Source: Bacteroidetes bacterium UKL13-3 (GTDB lineage: Bacteria > Bacteroidota > Bacteroidia > UKL13-3). From it: a stretch of DNA of 64,000 bases. Below, one piece after another: positions 55,077 to 64,000 of the stretch. The stretch is from contig CP012155.1 in NCBI GenBank assembly GCA_001602415.1, forward strand, positions 1,782,718 to 1,846,717. The letters are read 5' to 3'. A program made the position numbers and the translations under genes. Every line of letters begins with the position of its first letter. Positions within the stretch are counted from its first letter, which is position 1. The notes beneath the pieces are model-generated. The model had not been told where the DNA came from and made no database searches. It saw only the letters and a list, made by a program, of their open reading frames with translations.

Positions 55077-57467
55077 GTGCCATATCCTAAACACATAGAA
55101 CAAAAATTAGAATTCGACCAAATTAAAATATTGCTTCACAAAAAGTGTATTTCGGAAATGGGACAACAATACATTGAGAAAATTCGTTTTGTAAATCGTT
55201 TTGATGTGTTGGAAAAATTACTCATTCAGGTTAAAGAATTTAAAACCATTTTGATTGAGGATACCCCCTTTCCTGCCGATCATTACTATAATATTGAATC
55301 ATACCTAAACAAAGCAGTTGTTGAAGGAACTTTTTTAACAGAGGAGGAATTTCACCAACTAAGATTATTGTTACAAACATTCGGCAACATCTGTAAATAT
55401 TTTGAACAACGAAACGATAGATACACGCAATTGGCTTCGTTGTTTGGAAGCATCCAATTTAACCAATCGCTAAGTAAACACATCGAAAAAATATTGGATG
55501 AAAAAGGTTTAATGCGCACCAATGCTTCGCCTGAACTTGCCAAAATTTCGAGTGCCATAAACGAGAAAGAAAAAGACGTGAGGAGGCGACTGAATTCGAT
55601 TTATGAAAAAGCAAACAAGGACGGATGGCTTGCCGACTCAGGAATAACGGTGCGTGATGGAAGACTTGTTTTACCAGTATTAGCCGAACATAAACGTAAA
55701 ATTTCAGGCTTAGTGCATGATGAATCGTCAACCGGGCAAACGGTTTATATTGAACCTACGGATGTTTTTGAAACTAATAATATTATCCGCGAATACCAAA
55801 TTGCCTACAAACGGGAGCGTGAGAAAATATTAATTGAACTCACCAATAAAACACGTCCCGACTTGCCCATTCTATCATTGTATTTGCAGCGCATGGGACT
55901 CATTGATTTTATTAGAGCCAAGGCATTGCTCGCCATTGATTTGGATGCCCAAATGCCAATTCTACATAAACAAGCACAAGCAAAATGGGTTGATGCCTAT
56001 CATCCATTACTAAAACTCAATCATCAAAAAGTCGGCTTATCAGTTGTTACATTGAGCGCGCAACTAACCAAGGAAAAGCGAATTTTAGTAATATCAGGAC
56101 CCAATGCGGGGGGTAAATCGGTATGTTTAAAAACAATTGGATTGTTGCAATACATGCTGCAATGTGGATTTTTGGTACCATGCAAGAGTCATTCAGAGAT
56201 TGGAATTTTTAGTGATATGCTGGTTGATATTGGTGACGAACAATCTATTGAAAACGACTTAAGCACATACAGTTCGCATTTGTTGCACATGAAATATTTC
56301 ACCGAATTTGCCGATGCTAAAACCTTATTTTTAATTGATGAATTTGGAACTGGAACTGACCCTCAATTTGGTGGTCCGCTGGCCGAATCAATTCTCAACC
56401 GATTGAATCAAAAAAATGCATTTGGTGTGGTAACAACCCATTACAGCAATCTCAAAAATTTTGCTGCCAATGCTCATGGATTGGAAAATGCATGCATGTT
56501 GTTTGACAATAGCAAAATGCAACCATTATATGTGTTAGAGATTGGAAAACCGGGTAGCTCCTACGCATTTGAGATTGCTCAAAAAACCGGATTAAGCACC
56601 CAAATTATTGATTATGCCAAATTAAAAGTTGGTGATAAACAAAAGCGTGTTGATGATTTATTGATTGAGTTGGAGAAAGAAAAAGCACATGTTCACGAGC
56701 TCAAAAAGCGATTCACCGAAAAGGAAGAAAAATCAAAACAGCTCATTGACGATTATACAAAACTCAAAACAGAGTTAGATACCAACCGAAAAAAACTCTT
56801 AACAGAGGCAAGGCAAGAAGCGTTAGCTATCATCACCGAAGCGAACAGCCGAATTGAAAATACCATACGCGAAATCAGAGAGAAAAAAGCGGATACAGAA
56901 ACCATTCGCAAAGTTCGTTCTGAAATTAAAGTAGAGGTTGAAAATATTAAACATAAAAACAAAACGGAAGCGCCCAAACCTCAACCGGTTCCTTTTAATG
57001 TTGCTAATATTGGGCCAATAGAAGTTGGTGCTCATGTTCAAATAGTAGGTCAGACTAATATTGGTGAGATTGTAGAATTAACGAAAAATAAAGCACTGAT
57101 AGCATTTGGCGACTTGCGAAGCTGGGTTGATATGACTAAACTCCAAACAGTTCAAGCGCCTAAAAAAGAGGAAAAAAGAAAAGGTACAAAAGGTGTTGAT
57201 TTAAACAGCAAGCTTCAACACTTCCAAACTGAGTTAAATATTATTGGAACACGCGGAGAGGATGCTATGCGCCAAGTGCAAGAGTTTATTGATGATGCTT
57301 ATTTATTAGGATTTAAAGAGGTTCGAATTGTACATGGACAGGGTTACGGAATCCTCAGAAAACTGGTAAAAGAGTTTTTGCAACGCAGCCCTTTTGTAGA
57401 AAGTTTTAAACACGAACATATTGAAATGGGTGGCGATGGTGTGAGTTTGGTTACACTTAAAACCTAA
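55077..57467 (+). CDS. mutS2: MutS2 ATPase with C-terminal Smr domain
   Basis: 796 residues from a GTG start (MPYPKHIEQKLEFDQIK). There is no MutS domain I mismatch-binding part, as expected of MutS2. The ATPase has Walker A GPNAGGKSVCLKTIG near residue 341, Walker B TLFLIDEFGTGTDP and GVVTTHYSNLKNF. A long coiled-coil arm (about residues 520-620) and a KOW-like strand region precede the Smr domain (VDLNSKLQHFQTELNIIG, VRIVHGQGYGILRKLV, near 715-796), where the HGxG motif is seen. MutS2 acts in recombination control and, in some bacteria, in splitting collided ribosomes. The palindromic repeat copy lies only a few bases upstream. Confidence 0.96.
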   Translation: MPYPKHIEQKLEFDQIKILLHKKCISEMGQQYIEKIRFVNRFDVLEKLLIQVKEFKTILIEDTPFPADHYYNIESYLNKAVVEGTFLTEEEFHQLRLLLQTFGNICKYFEQRNDRYTQLASLFGSIQFNQSLSKHIEKILDEKGLMRTNASPELAKISSAINEKEKDVRRRLNSIYEKANKDGWLADSGITVRDGRLVLPVLAEHKRKISGLVHDESSTGQTVYIEPTDVFETNNIIREYQIAYKREREKILIELTNKTRPDLPILSLYLQRMGLIDFIRAKALLAIDLDAQMPILHKQAQAKWVDAYHPLLKLNHQKVGLSVVTLSAQLTKEKRILVISGPNAGGKSVCLKTIGLLQYMLQCGFLVPCKSHSEIGIFSDMLVDIGDEQSIENDLSTYSSHLLHMKYFTEFADAKTLFLIDEFGTGTDPQFGGPLAESILNRLNQKNAFGVVTTHYSNLKNFAANAHGLENACMLFDNSKMQPLYVLEIGKPGSSYAFEIAQKTGLSTQIIDYAKLKVGDKQKRVDDLLIELEKEKAHVHELKKRFTEKEEKSKQLIDDYTKLKTELDTNRKKLLTEARQEALAIITEANSRIENTIREIREKKADTETIRKVRSEIKVEVENIKHKNKTEAPKPQPVPFNVANIGPIEVGAHVQIVGQTNIGEIVELTKNKALIAFGDLRSWVDMTKLQTVQAPKKEEKRKGTKGVDLNSKLQHFQTELNIIGTRGEDAMRQVQEFIDDAYLLGFKEVRIVHGQGYGILRKLVKEFLQRSPFVESFKHEHIEMGGDGVSLVTLKT

Positions 57468-57481
57468 TAAGCTTATACTAC

Positions 57482-58828
57482 TTATTTAAAGTAAGCCGAA
57501 ACCGCTCCTGCAATTTGACGTGCTGCTTGTCGTTGTGTTTCTGTCGCCAATTGATCTTTCGATAATGGTTGACGTTTTACGTTGGTAAATAAATCGCGCC
57601 AAGCCTGATTGGCTGGTGGTAAAAAATTTCCGGTAGGAAGTTCTTCGTAAATATTGGCAATATTTCCTTTGTAAACATATTGATGCTGTTCGTCTTTCAT
57701 TGAAGGATGAATAATATCAGAGAGCACAACTTTCCCATCTTGAGTTGCAATCAAATGATAGGATAGAACCATGTCGTATGAACGTTGTTCATAGGTATCA
57801 TCATAAGTCACTTTTCTAAACTTAGTAATGGCTGAATAGGTTCCGGTGTATGGATTGGGAATGTTTTCAGAAAATGCTTCGTAAGCATTTTTTTGCTCAG
57901 TTTTAGAAGGACTTTCAGTGTATGCTACTTTTTGAACTTCAAGCCACACTACGTATTTCATTCCAATATTTCTGCCTGCTTCAGCGGCTTTTGCAGCATC
58001 CGAAATAATACTCCAGCCCCTACTTTCTAATGTAGATTTTATTGAAAGTGCATCTTGTATTTTCACATATGCAAACGAATGCTGCATGAGTCGTTCACTC
58101 AAATAAGCATCTAACTGAGTGAGTTTATCTATTCCGGTAATGTATTGAACAGGCAATAAACCAATGGTAGTTGTAGCTTTTTCTATTGCCTCAACTTTTA
58201 GCTTTTTTGAATCTTTGTAGGTATCATCTTGTTGAACAATTTTGGTAAATGTTTGATAAGCTTGTTTATATTTACCTTGGCTCATTTGCAATAAACCTGT
58301 TTGATACAATGGTTCCAAAACTGTGTTAATTCGGAGTACAGTTATTCCTTTATAACTTGAGTCCAATGCCGCTATTCGTTCAAAGGTTTTTTCTGCTTGC
58401 TCGTATCGTTTCAGATTCATCAACTCAATAGCCTCATCATATAGTTTAGATACATATTCAGCCCTAATATCCGTATAAACCTCATCATACTCAGTTGGCC
58501 AGCGTAAGTTCACACCAATATTGGTTGCAGTTTCAGCATAACGTTCGGCATTTTTGTATACCTTCATTGCTTCGTCAACATTGTTCTCTACAACTAATTT
58601 ATTAAAGCTAGTAAACTTATCGTTCAATACTTGTTGTGCCGAAATACTTAACCCTTCTTTGGCCTTACCATTTTTAGGTTTGCGCAAGAGTGCATTGTAA
58701 TAGTAGGTAGTTGCTTCTTCATGCATCCCAGCATCACGTTTTCGGTCACCTTCTTGCACAAGCTTACCAACAGGATTGCAAGCCATACAAAAAAGAATAC
58801 TGAGTAATATGAAAAAGGAATACTTCAT
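57482..58828 (-). CDS. TPR-containing lipoprotein of unknown function
   Basis: 448 residues. A lipobox in ILFCMAC places the lipidated cysteine near residue 17. TPR-like units follow (HEEATTYYYNALLRKPKNGK, LMNLKRYEQAEKTFERIAAL, QGKYKQAYQTFTKIVQQDDT). The C-terminal half (LLPVQYITGIDKLTQLDAYL, then GRNIGMKYVVWLEVQKVAYT, then VLSYHLIATQDGKVV) has the alternating layout of CsgG/FlgT-like lipoproteins, but I would not assign it. It ends next to argS (one base from its start) and is convergent with mutS2. It is probably anchored in the outer membrane. Confidence 0.75.
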   Translation of the reverse strand: MKYSFFILLSILFCMACNPVGKLVQEGDRKRDAGMHEEATTYYYNALLRKPKNGKAKEGLSISAQQVLNDKFTSFNKLVVENNVDEAMKVYKNAERYAETATNIGVNLRWPTEYDEVYTDIRAEYVSKLYDEAIELMNLKRYEQAEKTFERIAALDSSYKGITVLRINTVLEPLYQTGLLQMSQGKYKQAYQTFTKIVQQDDTYKDSKKLKVEAIEKATTTIGLLPVQYITGIDKLTQLDAYLSERLMQHSFAYVKIQDALSIKSTLESRGWSIISDAAKAAEAGRNIGMKYVVWLEVQKVAYTESPSKTEQKNAYEAFSENIPNPYTGTYSAITKFRKVTYDDTYEQRSYDMVLSYHLIATQDGKVVLSDIIHPSMKDEQHQYVYKGNIANIYEELPTGNFLPPANQAWRDLFTNVKRQPLSKDQLATETQRQAARQIAGAVSAYFK

Positions 58829-60613
58829 CTACATTCTTTCGGGAACATTAATGCCTAACAACGAAAATGCTGATTGAATGGTATGGGCCGTCATCATGCA
58901 TAACTGCAAACGCAAATTGCGTGTGGCTTTATTCTCTTCTTTAATAATGGAACACTCATGGTAAAAATGACTAAACGATTTAGCCAAATCATATACATAA
59001 TTTGCTACCAAGCCCGGACTCAAATCTTTGCCTGCATCGGCAATTACCGTTGGATATTGATACAAAGTTTGAATCAACTTGTTTTCCAAATAATTGGGAA
59101 CAACTCCATTTGTTTCTCCAACATCCGTTGCACCCGAGTTGCGCAAAATAGATTTGATACGTGCGTAAGTGTATTGAATAAACGGACCAGTGTTTCCTTG
59201 AAAATCAATAGACTCTTCGGGATTAAACAACATTTTTTTACGCGGATCTACTTTCAATAAAAAGTATTTTAACGCACCCAAGCCAATAGTTTGATAGAGT
59301 TCTTGCAGTTCAGTTTCGGCAAATCCATCGGTTTTGCCTAAAGCTTTGGTTGTATCTTCGGCTGCTTGGATCATTTCGGCCACCAAATCATCAGCATCTA
59401 CAACTGTTCCTTCGCGGCTTTTCATTTTACCATGAGGGAGTTCAACCATTCCATAACTCAAATGATAAATCCCTTTAGCGTATGATTTACCGAGTTTTTC
59501 GCATATTAGCTGCAATACTTTAAAATGGTAATCCTGTTCATTCCCTACAACATAAATAGAACGTTCAGCACCAAAATCTTTATATTTTAACTCGGCAGTT
59601 CCAATATCTTGGGTGATGTAAACAGAAGTGCCATCTCCACGTAATAACAATTTTTGATCAAGGCCATCGGCAGTTAAATCAACCCATACCGAACCATCAT
59701 CTTTTTTAAAGAAAACATTTTTGCCTAATCCTTCCTGCACAATTTCTTTTCCCAATAAATAGGTATTGCTTTCGTAGTAAAATTGATCAAACGAAACGCC
59801 AAGACTTTTATAACTTACATCAAAACCATCATACACCCATCCATTCATGGTCTTCCACACATCAACCGTTTCAGTATCGCCTGCTTCCCACTTGCGTAAA
59901 AGCTCTTGTGCTGCAAGTATTGATGGCGATTTTTTTTCAGCTTCCTCCTCGCTCATTCCTGCTGCTACTAATTCCTTTTGCTCTGCTTTAAATACCTTAT
60001 CAAACGCCACATAGTATTTTCCAACCAAGTGATCACCTTTCATTCCTGAAGATTGAGGTGTTTCACCCTTTCCGTGTTGCATCCATGCATACATGCTTTT
60101 ACAAATATGTATGCCTCGATCGTTTACAAGGTTGCACATAACCACATCGTAGCCGTTTGCTTTTAAAATATTGGATACCGAAAATCCTAGCAGATTATTG
60201 CGAACATGACCTAAATGAAGTGGTTTATTGGTGTTGGGAGAAGAGTATTCTACCAATACTTTTTCCTTACTCTTTGGAGTAGCAAAACCATATTGAGCAT
60301 TGCGATAATGCTGCGCCACAAAATCTACCCAATACTGTTTATAGATAACTAAGTTTAAGAAACCTTTAATTACATTAAAAGAGTCAATTTGACTAAGATG
60401 TTGTTGTAAGTATGTTCCAATATCATTAGCTGTTTGCTCAGGACCTTTTTTACTTTGTTTTAAATATGGAAACACCACAAACGTAAAGTCTCCTTCAAAC
60501 TCAATACGAGTAGGCTCAATAACCACTGTTGGGTTTTCGATACCGAACAATTGAGTTAATGCTGCCGAAATATGTTGTTTTAGTTCTTGTTCCATGTGAT
60601 TGTCGTGCTTCAC
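58829..60613 (-). CDS. argS: Arginine-tRNA ligase
   Basis: 594 residues; a second in-frame ATG at 60595 (MEQELKQHISAALTQ) is an alternative start. Class I synthetase features: the HIGH variant HLGH in NKPLHLGHVRNNLLG near residue 131, QDIGTAELKY, ELPHGKMKSREGTVVDAD as the KMSKS-equivalent loop, and QFTYARIKSILR-like YTYARIKSILR with the anticodon-binding C-terminal domain. ArgRS loads arginine on tRNA-Arg. It lies between an SDR gene (13 bp upstream) and the TPR lipoprotein (adjacent), and these three should form an operon. Confidence 0.96.
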   Translation of the reverse strand: MKHDNHMEQELKQHISAALTQLFGIENPTVVIEPTRIEFEGDFTFVVFPYLKQSKKGPEQTANDIGTYLQQHLSQIDSFNVIKGFLNLVIYKQYWVDFVAQHYRNAQYGFATPKSKEKVLVEYSSPNTNKPLHLGHVRNNLLGFSVSNILKANGYDVVMCNLVNDRGIHICKSMYAWMQHGKGETPQSSGMKGDHLVGKYYVAFDKVFKAEQKELVAAGMSEEEAEKKSPSILAAQELLRKWEAGDTETVDVWKTMNGWVYDGFDVSYKSLGVSFDQFYYESNTYLLGKEIVQEGLGKNVFFKKDDGSVWVDLTADGLDQKLLLRGDGTSVYITQDIGTAELKYKDFGAERSIYVVGNEQDYHFKVLQLICEKLGKSYAKGIYHLSYGMVELPHGKMKSREGTVVDADDLVAEMIQAAEDTTKALGKTDGFAETELQELYQTIGLGALKYFLLKVDPRKKMLFNPEESIDFQGNTGPFIQYTYARIKSILRNSGATDVGETNGVVPNYLENKLIQTLYQYPTVIADAGKDLSPGLVANYVYDLAKSFSHFYHECSIIKEENKATRNLRLQLCMMTAHTIQSAFSLLGINVPERM

Positions 60614-60626
60614 TTATCTTTACTTA

Positions 60627-61445
60627 CTATTTAAAAGGACTGTCTTTTTCTTTGCTTACTACGTTAAACACCACTCTATCAACTAACCTTGGGAAAAACT
60701 TATTTAGCCATTTAGTGATTTTTCCTTGCAGGGTAAGCACAACCTCTGCCTTCCGATACCTTATCATATCCACCATTTCGGTGGCTACCTGATGGGGTTG
60801 CATGAGTTTACTTTCATCCAAGGGTGTTTCGGTTTGCGACTTGCCTTCTTTGTTGAGGGCTGTATTGCGAATATTTGAAGCCGTATATCCTGGGCAAATA
60901 ACTCCCACATATAATCCTGTTTTACTATTCTCAATACGCAGTGCTTCCATAAAACCGTTCATGGCAAATTTGCTTGCGCTGTATCCCGTTCGTCCCGGTA
61001 AACCTTTAATACCGGCAACCGAACTCACACTTAATACACTTCCTTTTTGTTGTAATAAATAGGGCAAGGCATATTTTGTGCAGTACACCGTACCCCAAAA
61101 GTTGATATCAAAAACTTGTTTCAATACTTGCATATCCAATTCACTGAACAAGGAGCGCATGCTAATTCCTGCATTGTTGATGAGAATATCAACCGTTCCA
61201 AATTGCTTAACCGTTTCCGCAATCAGGTTTTTACAATCCTGCTCGTTGCTCACATCACATTTTACTACAAACGACTCCCCGCCAATTGTTTCGCAACGTT
61301 GTTTCACATCCATCAATTTCTCAACTGAACGAGCTGCCAACACAACTTTACACTGCAAGGCTGCAAATGCATATGCTGTAGCTTCTCCAATGCCTGAAGA
61401 TGCTCCCGTAATAACTACAACTTTGTTTTTAAAATATGTATCCAA
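60627..61445 (-). CDS. Short-chain dehydrogenase/reductase
   Basis: 272 residues. Classic SDR: VVITGASSGIGEATAYAFAA (TGxxxGxG), DILINNAGISMRSLF (NNAG), the catalytic SVSSVAGIKG...GYSASKFAMNGF (Ser-Tyr-x3-Lys), and VICPGYTASNIR. It ends in a hydrophobic-basic tail (ITKWLNKFFPRLVDRVVFNV) typical of membrane-peripheral SDRs of the dehydrogenase/reductase 7-like type. The substrate is unknown. It precedes argS by 13 bp. Confidence 0.9.
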   Translation of the reverse strand: MDTYFKNKVVVITGASSGIGEATAYAFAALQCKVVLAARSVEKLMDVKQRCETIGGESFVVKCDVSNEQDCKNLIAETVKQFGTVDILINNAGISMRSLFSELDMQVLKQVFDINFWGTVYCTKYALPYLLQQKGSVLSVSSVAGIKGLPGRTGYSASKFAMNGFMEALRIENSKTGLYVGVICPGYTASNIRNTALNKEGKSQTETPLDESKLMQPHQVATEMVDMIRYRKAEVVLTLQGKITKWLNKFFPRLVDRVVFNVVSKEKDSPFK

Positions 61446-61547
61446 TGAAATTTATTACTGAGTTACCCTTGAAGTTTGACTATATCGACTGATCTTAATG
61501 AATCTGATTCAAACATCCATCCTCCAACATCTATCTTCTAACATCTT

Positions 61548-61582
61548 AAATCTCTCCCGATAGCTATCGGGACTCAAGTCTC
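61548..61582. repeat. Dispersed repeat carrying CCCGATAGCTATCGGG, copy 2
   Basis: AAATCTCTCCCGATAGCTAT followed by CGGGACTCAAGTCTC. It lies between the SDR and redoxin genes, beside ACATCTAACATC-like units. The core is a perfect 16-bp palindrome, as in rnpB. Confidence 0.75.
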
Positions 61583-61588
61583 ACTTCG

Positions 61589-62131
61589 TTACCCTTTTTT
61601 CCAAACAATTGGCGAGCCGTTTGTTGGAATTTCGGGAAAATCAATTTCCATTCCATCCAAAGCTTCTTCAATGGCATCTTCCAAGTATGCACCTGTTACA
61701 CCCGATTCTGTCTCCCAATTATCATCAATAGCTCCCTTATATACAAGTTCTCGTTTAGAGTTAAACAAAAATACTTCAGGATTGGCTGTTGCACCAAAAC
61801 GTTTAGCCACACTCTGATCGGCATCTTTTAAATACATAAAATGAATTTCGTGTAACTTAAAATGAAACGCAGCTAGTTTCATTTTTTCTAAACTATCCTC
61901 GGGCATCTGCACCGCATCGTTTGCGTTAATTCCAATAATACCCAAATTGTCATCTTCATACTTTTCAAACAACTTAATTAAACGTTCACTGTATGCTTGC
62001 GAAATAGGAGAACTGTTGCAGGTAAATACAACTGCCAAAGCATACTTATCTGCATACTCATAATTTGAATGCATCTTATCATCAAATCCAATGAGATTAA
62101 ATTCCGGTAATCTGTCGCCAATTTGTAACAT
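61589..62131 (-). CDS. Redoxin-like thioredoxin-fold protein lacking the second active-site cysteine
   Basis: 180 residues of the AhpC/TSA-type thioredoxin fold (IGDRLPEFNLIGFDD start, LGIIGINANDA, FGATANPEVFLFNS with the cis-proline region, YKGAIDDNW). Homologs usually have FTCNHCP at the active site and a cysteine in the C-terminal GCSIKW motif. Here the active site reads FTCNSSP, so only C38 is left of the CxxC, and the C-terminus reads NGSPIVWKKG with no cysteine. Disulfide reductase activity is therefore doubtful; a one-cysteine peroxidase or a binding role is possible. No neighbour hints at its partner. Confidence 0.8.
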   Translation of the reverse strand: MLQIGDRLPEFNLIGFDDKMHSNYEYADKYALAVVFTCNSSPISQAYSERLIKLFEKYEDDNLGIIGINANDAVQMPEDSLEKMKLAAFHFKLHEIHFMYLKDADQSVAKRFGATANPEVFLFNSKRELVYKGAIDDNWETESGVTGAYLEDAIEEALDGMEIDFPEIPTNGSPIVWKKG

Positions 62132-62254
62132 ATCAGTGTTGTATTAAGAAGTGGTTGAAATTATTTATTTTTAGGACTCGCAAAATAGTATTTTATTGCA
62201 GCAAATAGAAACCATACCCCTGGAATCTTATAAAACTTTCAACACCAGCATTAC

Positions 62255-63376
62255 ATGAGGATTATTGAGGTAGTTTCGCCACAAGATATTAAGTCGTTTT
62301 TACGCTTACCACATAAACTATATGCCAATGACCCTGAATGGGTTTGTCCGCTTGATGACGATATTGAATTGGTATTCGATCGTTCACAAAATCCATATTT
62401 TAAAAACGGTGATGCCAAACGTTGGCTGCTCCTCAACAATCAACAAAAAGCCATAGGACGTGTAGCCGCATTTTACAATGAAAAACATTTCACACAATTA
62501 GGTCGCAAAATTGGTGGAATGGGCTTTTTTGAGTGTATTGAAGATGAAGGAGCTGCTCAACTGTTACTAAACACCTGCAAAAATTGGTTGAAAGAAAAAG
62601 GAATTGAAGGAATGGACGGCCCCATCAATTTTGGGGAACGCGATCGTTTTTGGGGATTGATGGTAAAAGGATTCAAACATCCATCCTACTTGGAAAATTA
62701 CAATCCTCCATACTACGAAACCTATTTTACCAACTTCGGCTTTAAAACCATTATTGAACAATCAACCTCCGAAATTACCATGGAGGATTTTAGCTTTGAG
62801 CGATTCAACCGTATTTCGCAGCGCGTAATCAATAACCCAAATTACCGTTTCGAACACTTTAAAATGAATGAACTGGATCGGTTCGCAACCGACTTTATGA
62901 CCATCTACAACAAAGCGTGGGCGCATCGTGCTGATTTTTCACCCATGACCCAAGAGCGTGTTGAAATTGTTTTGAGATCTATTAAACCTATATTAGTTGA
63001 AGATATAATTTGGTTTGCTTACGCCAATAATGAGCCGGCCGGTTTTTACATTAATGTGATTGATGTAAACCAAATATTTAAACACATGAAAGGCAAAATG
63101 GACCTACTCGCAAAATTGAAATTTGTGTGGTATAAAACTTTTGGTAAAATTGACCGTGTTCGCGGAATTGTTTTTGGAGTAGTTCCTCAATATCAAAACC
63201 TCGGATTGGAAACAGGAATGATTATAAAGTTTTATGATGCCGTTCGCAAATACCCAAACATACGAGCGTCCGAACTTGCATGGATTGGCGATTTTAATCC
63301 AAAAATGCATTCTTTATTTGATGCCCTTGGAGCCAAAACCACCAAAGTACATCATACCATGCGTGTTGAGTTTTAG
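62255..63376 (+). CDS. GNAT-like N-acetyltransferase family protein
   Basis: 373 residues. It has YANDPEWVCPLDDDIELVFD and NPYFKNGDAKRWLL near the N-terminus, GRVAAFYN followed by GGMGFFECIEDEGAAQLLLN as a GNAT-like core, and GPINFGERDRFWGLMVKGF. The second half repeats a GNAT layout (GFYINVIDVNQIF, then GIVFGVVPQYQNLGLETGMI). This is a large Bacteroidota-rich family with unknown substrate, often seen near lipid or sphingolipid genes. It is free-standing here, divergent from the redoxin gene. Confidence 0.75.
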   Translation: MRIIEVVSPQDIKSFLRLPHKLYANDPEWVCPLDDDIELVFDRSQNPYFKNGDAKRWLLLNNQQKAIGRVAAFYNEKHFTQLGRKIGGMGFFECIEDEGAAQLLLNTCKNWLKEKGIEGMDGPINFGERDRFWGLMVKGFKHPSYLENYNPPYYETYFTNFGFKTIIEQSTSEITMEDFSFERFNRISQRVINNPNYRFEHFKMNELDRFATDFMTIYNKAWAHRADFSPMTQERVEIVLRSIKPILVEDIIWFAYANNEPAGFYINVIDVNQIFKHMKGKMDLLAKLKFVWYKTFGKIDRVRGIVFGVVPQYQNLGLETGMIIKFYDAVRKYPNIRASELAWIGDFNPKMHSLFDALGAKTTKVHHTMRVEF

Positions 63377-63798
63377 TTCAGACAAATAGTATATTGTTTC
63401 CCGTAGATTGCGCTGATGATTGCAGTTTTTTTTTAGTTAGCATAATCTGTGGCGATAATTGTTTCCCGCAGATTGCGCTGATGATCGCAGATTCAATCTT
63501 AATTAGTGCAATTACCAGCTACTAAAATACTTTCAACAACTCAAAAATTATCCATTCCAATCAATAGCTACAAGTAAACTATGATCCTAAAGTAAAGGCG
63601 TCATGACGCAAGGCAATGAGTCTTTGCGCATCTCAGTCTTTGCGGCTATAAAAATCATCTGTGATAATCAGTGACGATTTTTGGCACAGATTTATTTTAA
63701 ATAAAAAATTAGCGGAATTAGCGGCTAACAAATTCCTCTCGACAGCTCAAAATTATCTGTGATAATCATTGGCGATCAATTGGTAGATGTCAATATAA
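63377..63798. repeat. Repeat-rich spacer
   Basis: 422 bp without a gene. It contains a 32-bp direct repeat TTGTTTCCCG(T/C)AGATTGCGC...GCAG at 63394-63425 and 63459-63490 (30 of 32 identical), a 22-bp repeat ATCTGTGATAATCA..G.CGAT at 63657-63678 and 63754-63775, and a decayed GCGTCATGACGC / CTTTGCGCATCTCAGTCTTTGCGG block near 63596-63647. These are the CGCAGATT/GCAAAGACGC-type units common between Bacteroidota genes. Confidence 0.7.
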
Positions 63799-64000
63799 CT
63801 AATATACTCCTGTGTAATTATGCGGAGTAATTTTATTCAATTCAGCTTTTACCTTGACGCTAACTTTGAGGGTGCCAATAAATTTCTTGATATCCTTCTC
63901 CCCTATTTTTTTGTTGGTGCGGGTGAGTGTTTTGAGTGCTTCATAAGGTTTAGGATACCCTTCTCTGCGCAAAACTGTTTGAATGGCCTCGGCAACAACA
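63799..64000 (-). CDS. purB: Adenylosuccinate lyase (C-terminal end, runs off window)
   Basis: The last 66 codons are present. Reading the minus strand gives VVAEAIQTVLRREGYPKPYE, then LTRTNKKIGEKDIKKFIGTL, and AELNKITPHNYTGVY before TAG at 63801-63799. EGIQTVLRREGY.NPYE...LTR and the ending ITP.NYTG are characteristic of Bacteroidota PurB, which splits adenylosuccinate and SAICAR in purine synthesis. The remainder lies beyond base 64000. Confidence 0.88.
   Translation of the reverse strand, partial: VVAEAIQTVLRREGYPKPYEALKTLTRTNKKIGEKDIKKFIGTLKVSVKVKAELNKITPHNYTGVY

Noticed and set aside
63394-63775. Direct repeats that might be a CRISPR array
   Set aside because: Only two copies each, unequal spacing, and no spacer structure or cas genes.

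Overview
The window looks like a chromosomal segment of a member of the Bacteroidota (Sphingobacteriales/Chitinophagales-like). The signs are type IX secretion (T9SS) C-terminal sorting domains, a TonB receptor with an N-terminal carboxypeptidase-regulatory-like domain, paired DUF1800/DUF1501 genes, an HU-CCDC81/SPOR protein, DUF4296, TAnnTTTG-type promoter boxes, frequent lack of Shine-Dalgarno sequences, and AT-rich intergenic DNA full of short dispersed repeats. I see no insertion sequence, prophage, CRISPR array, tRNA or rRNA operon.

Layout. 1-2284: DUF1501 (partial) and DUF1800 pair. 2358-6610: molybdenum-cofactor-related minus-strand group (fdhD, an NTPase-MobA fusion, an unrecognised membrane protein, an MFS exporter). 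6627-9291: divergent sensor kinase and DEAD-box helicase. 9343-11931: two decayed T9SS-cargo remnants flanking hbd and an MbnP-like lipoprotein; one remnant carries a duplicated copy of the hbd promoter and start. 11973-15244: a secreted hypothetical protein and a large M1 aminopeptidase with sorting-like modules at both ends. 15477-18041: gyrA. 18262-18728: RNase P RNA (minus strand) with dispersed palindromic repeats in three peripheral helices. 19005-22851: ppk1 and a secreted TPR protein.

22916-39652 is one long minus-strand surface-polysaccharide locus: two very large SLBB export proteins, a WbpP-like epimerase, two nucleotide-sugar dehydrogenase paralogs, a Wzz-like protein, the full WbpA-E-D-B-I set for UDP-ManNAc3NAcA-type sugars, a GNAT enzyme, a Wzx flippase and a short possibly truncated membrane protein. 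No glycosyltransferase or complete polymerase is visible.

39847-48311 holds a plus-strand envelope group: TonB receptor, 1020-residue TPR protein, receptor-like beta-barrel and HU-CCDC81/SPOR protein. 48333-64000 is mostly housekeeping: DUF3024, a secreted protein with a probably wrong database label, a TetR regulator, lon, yggS/DUF4296 (divergent, 15 bp apart), mutS2, a lipoprotein with argS and an SDR, a redoxin-like protein that has lost its second cysteine, a GNAT-like protein and the 3' end of purB, separated by repeat-rich spacers.

No wholly new system can be proved from sequence alone. The most unusual items are the repeat-invaded RNase P RNA, the NTPase-MobA fusion with its membrane neighbour, the double-sorting-domain aminopeptidase and the duplicated-promoter/T9SS-tail remnant.
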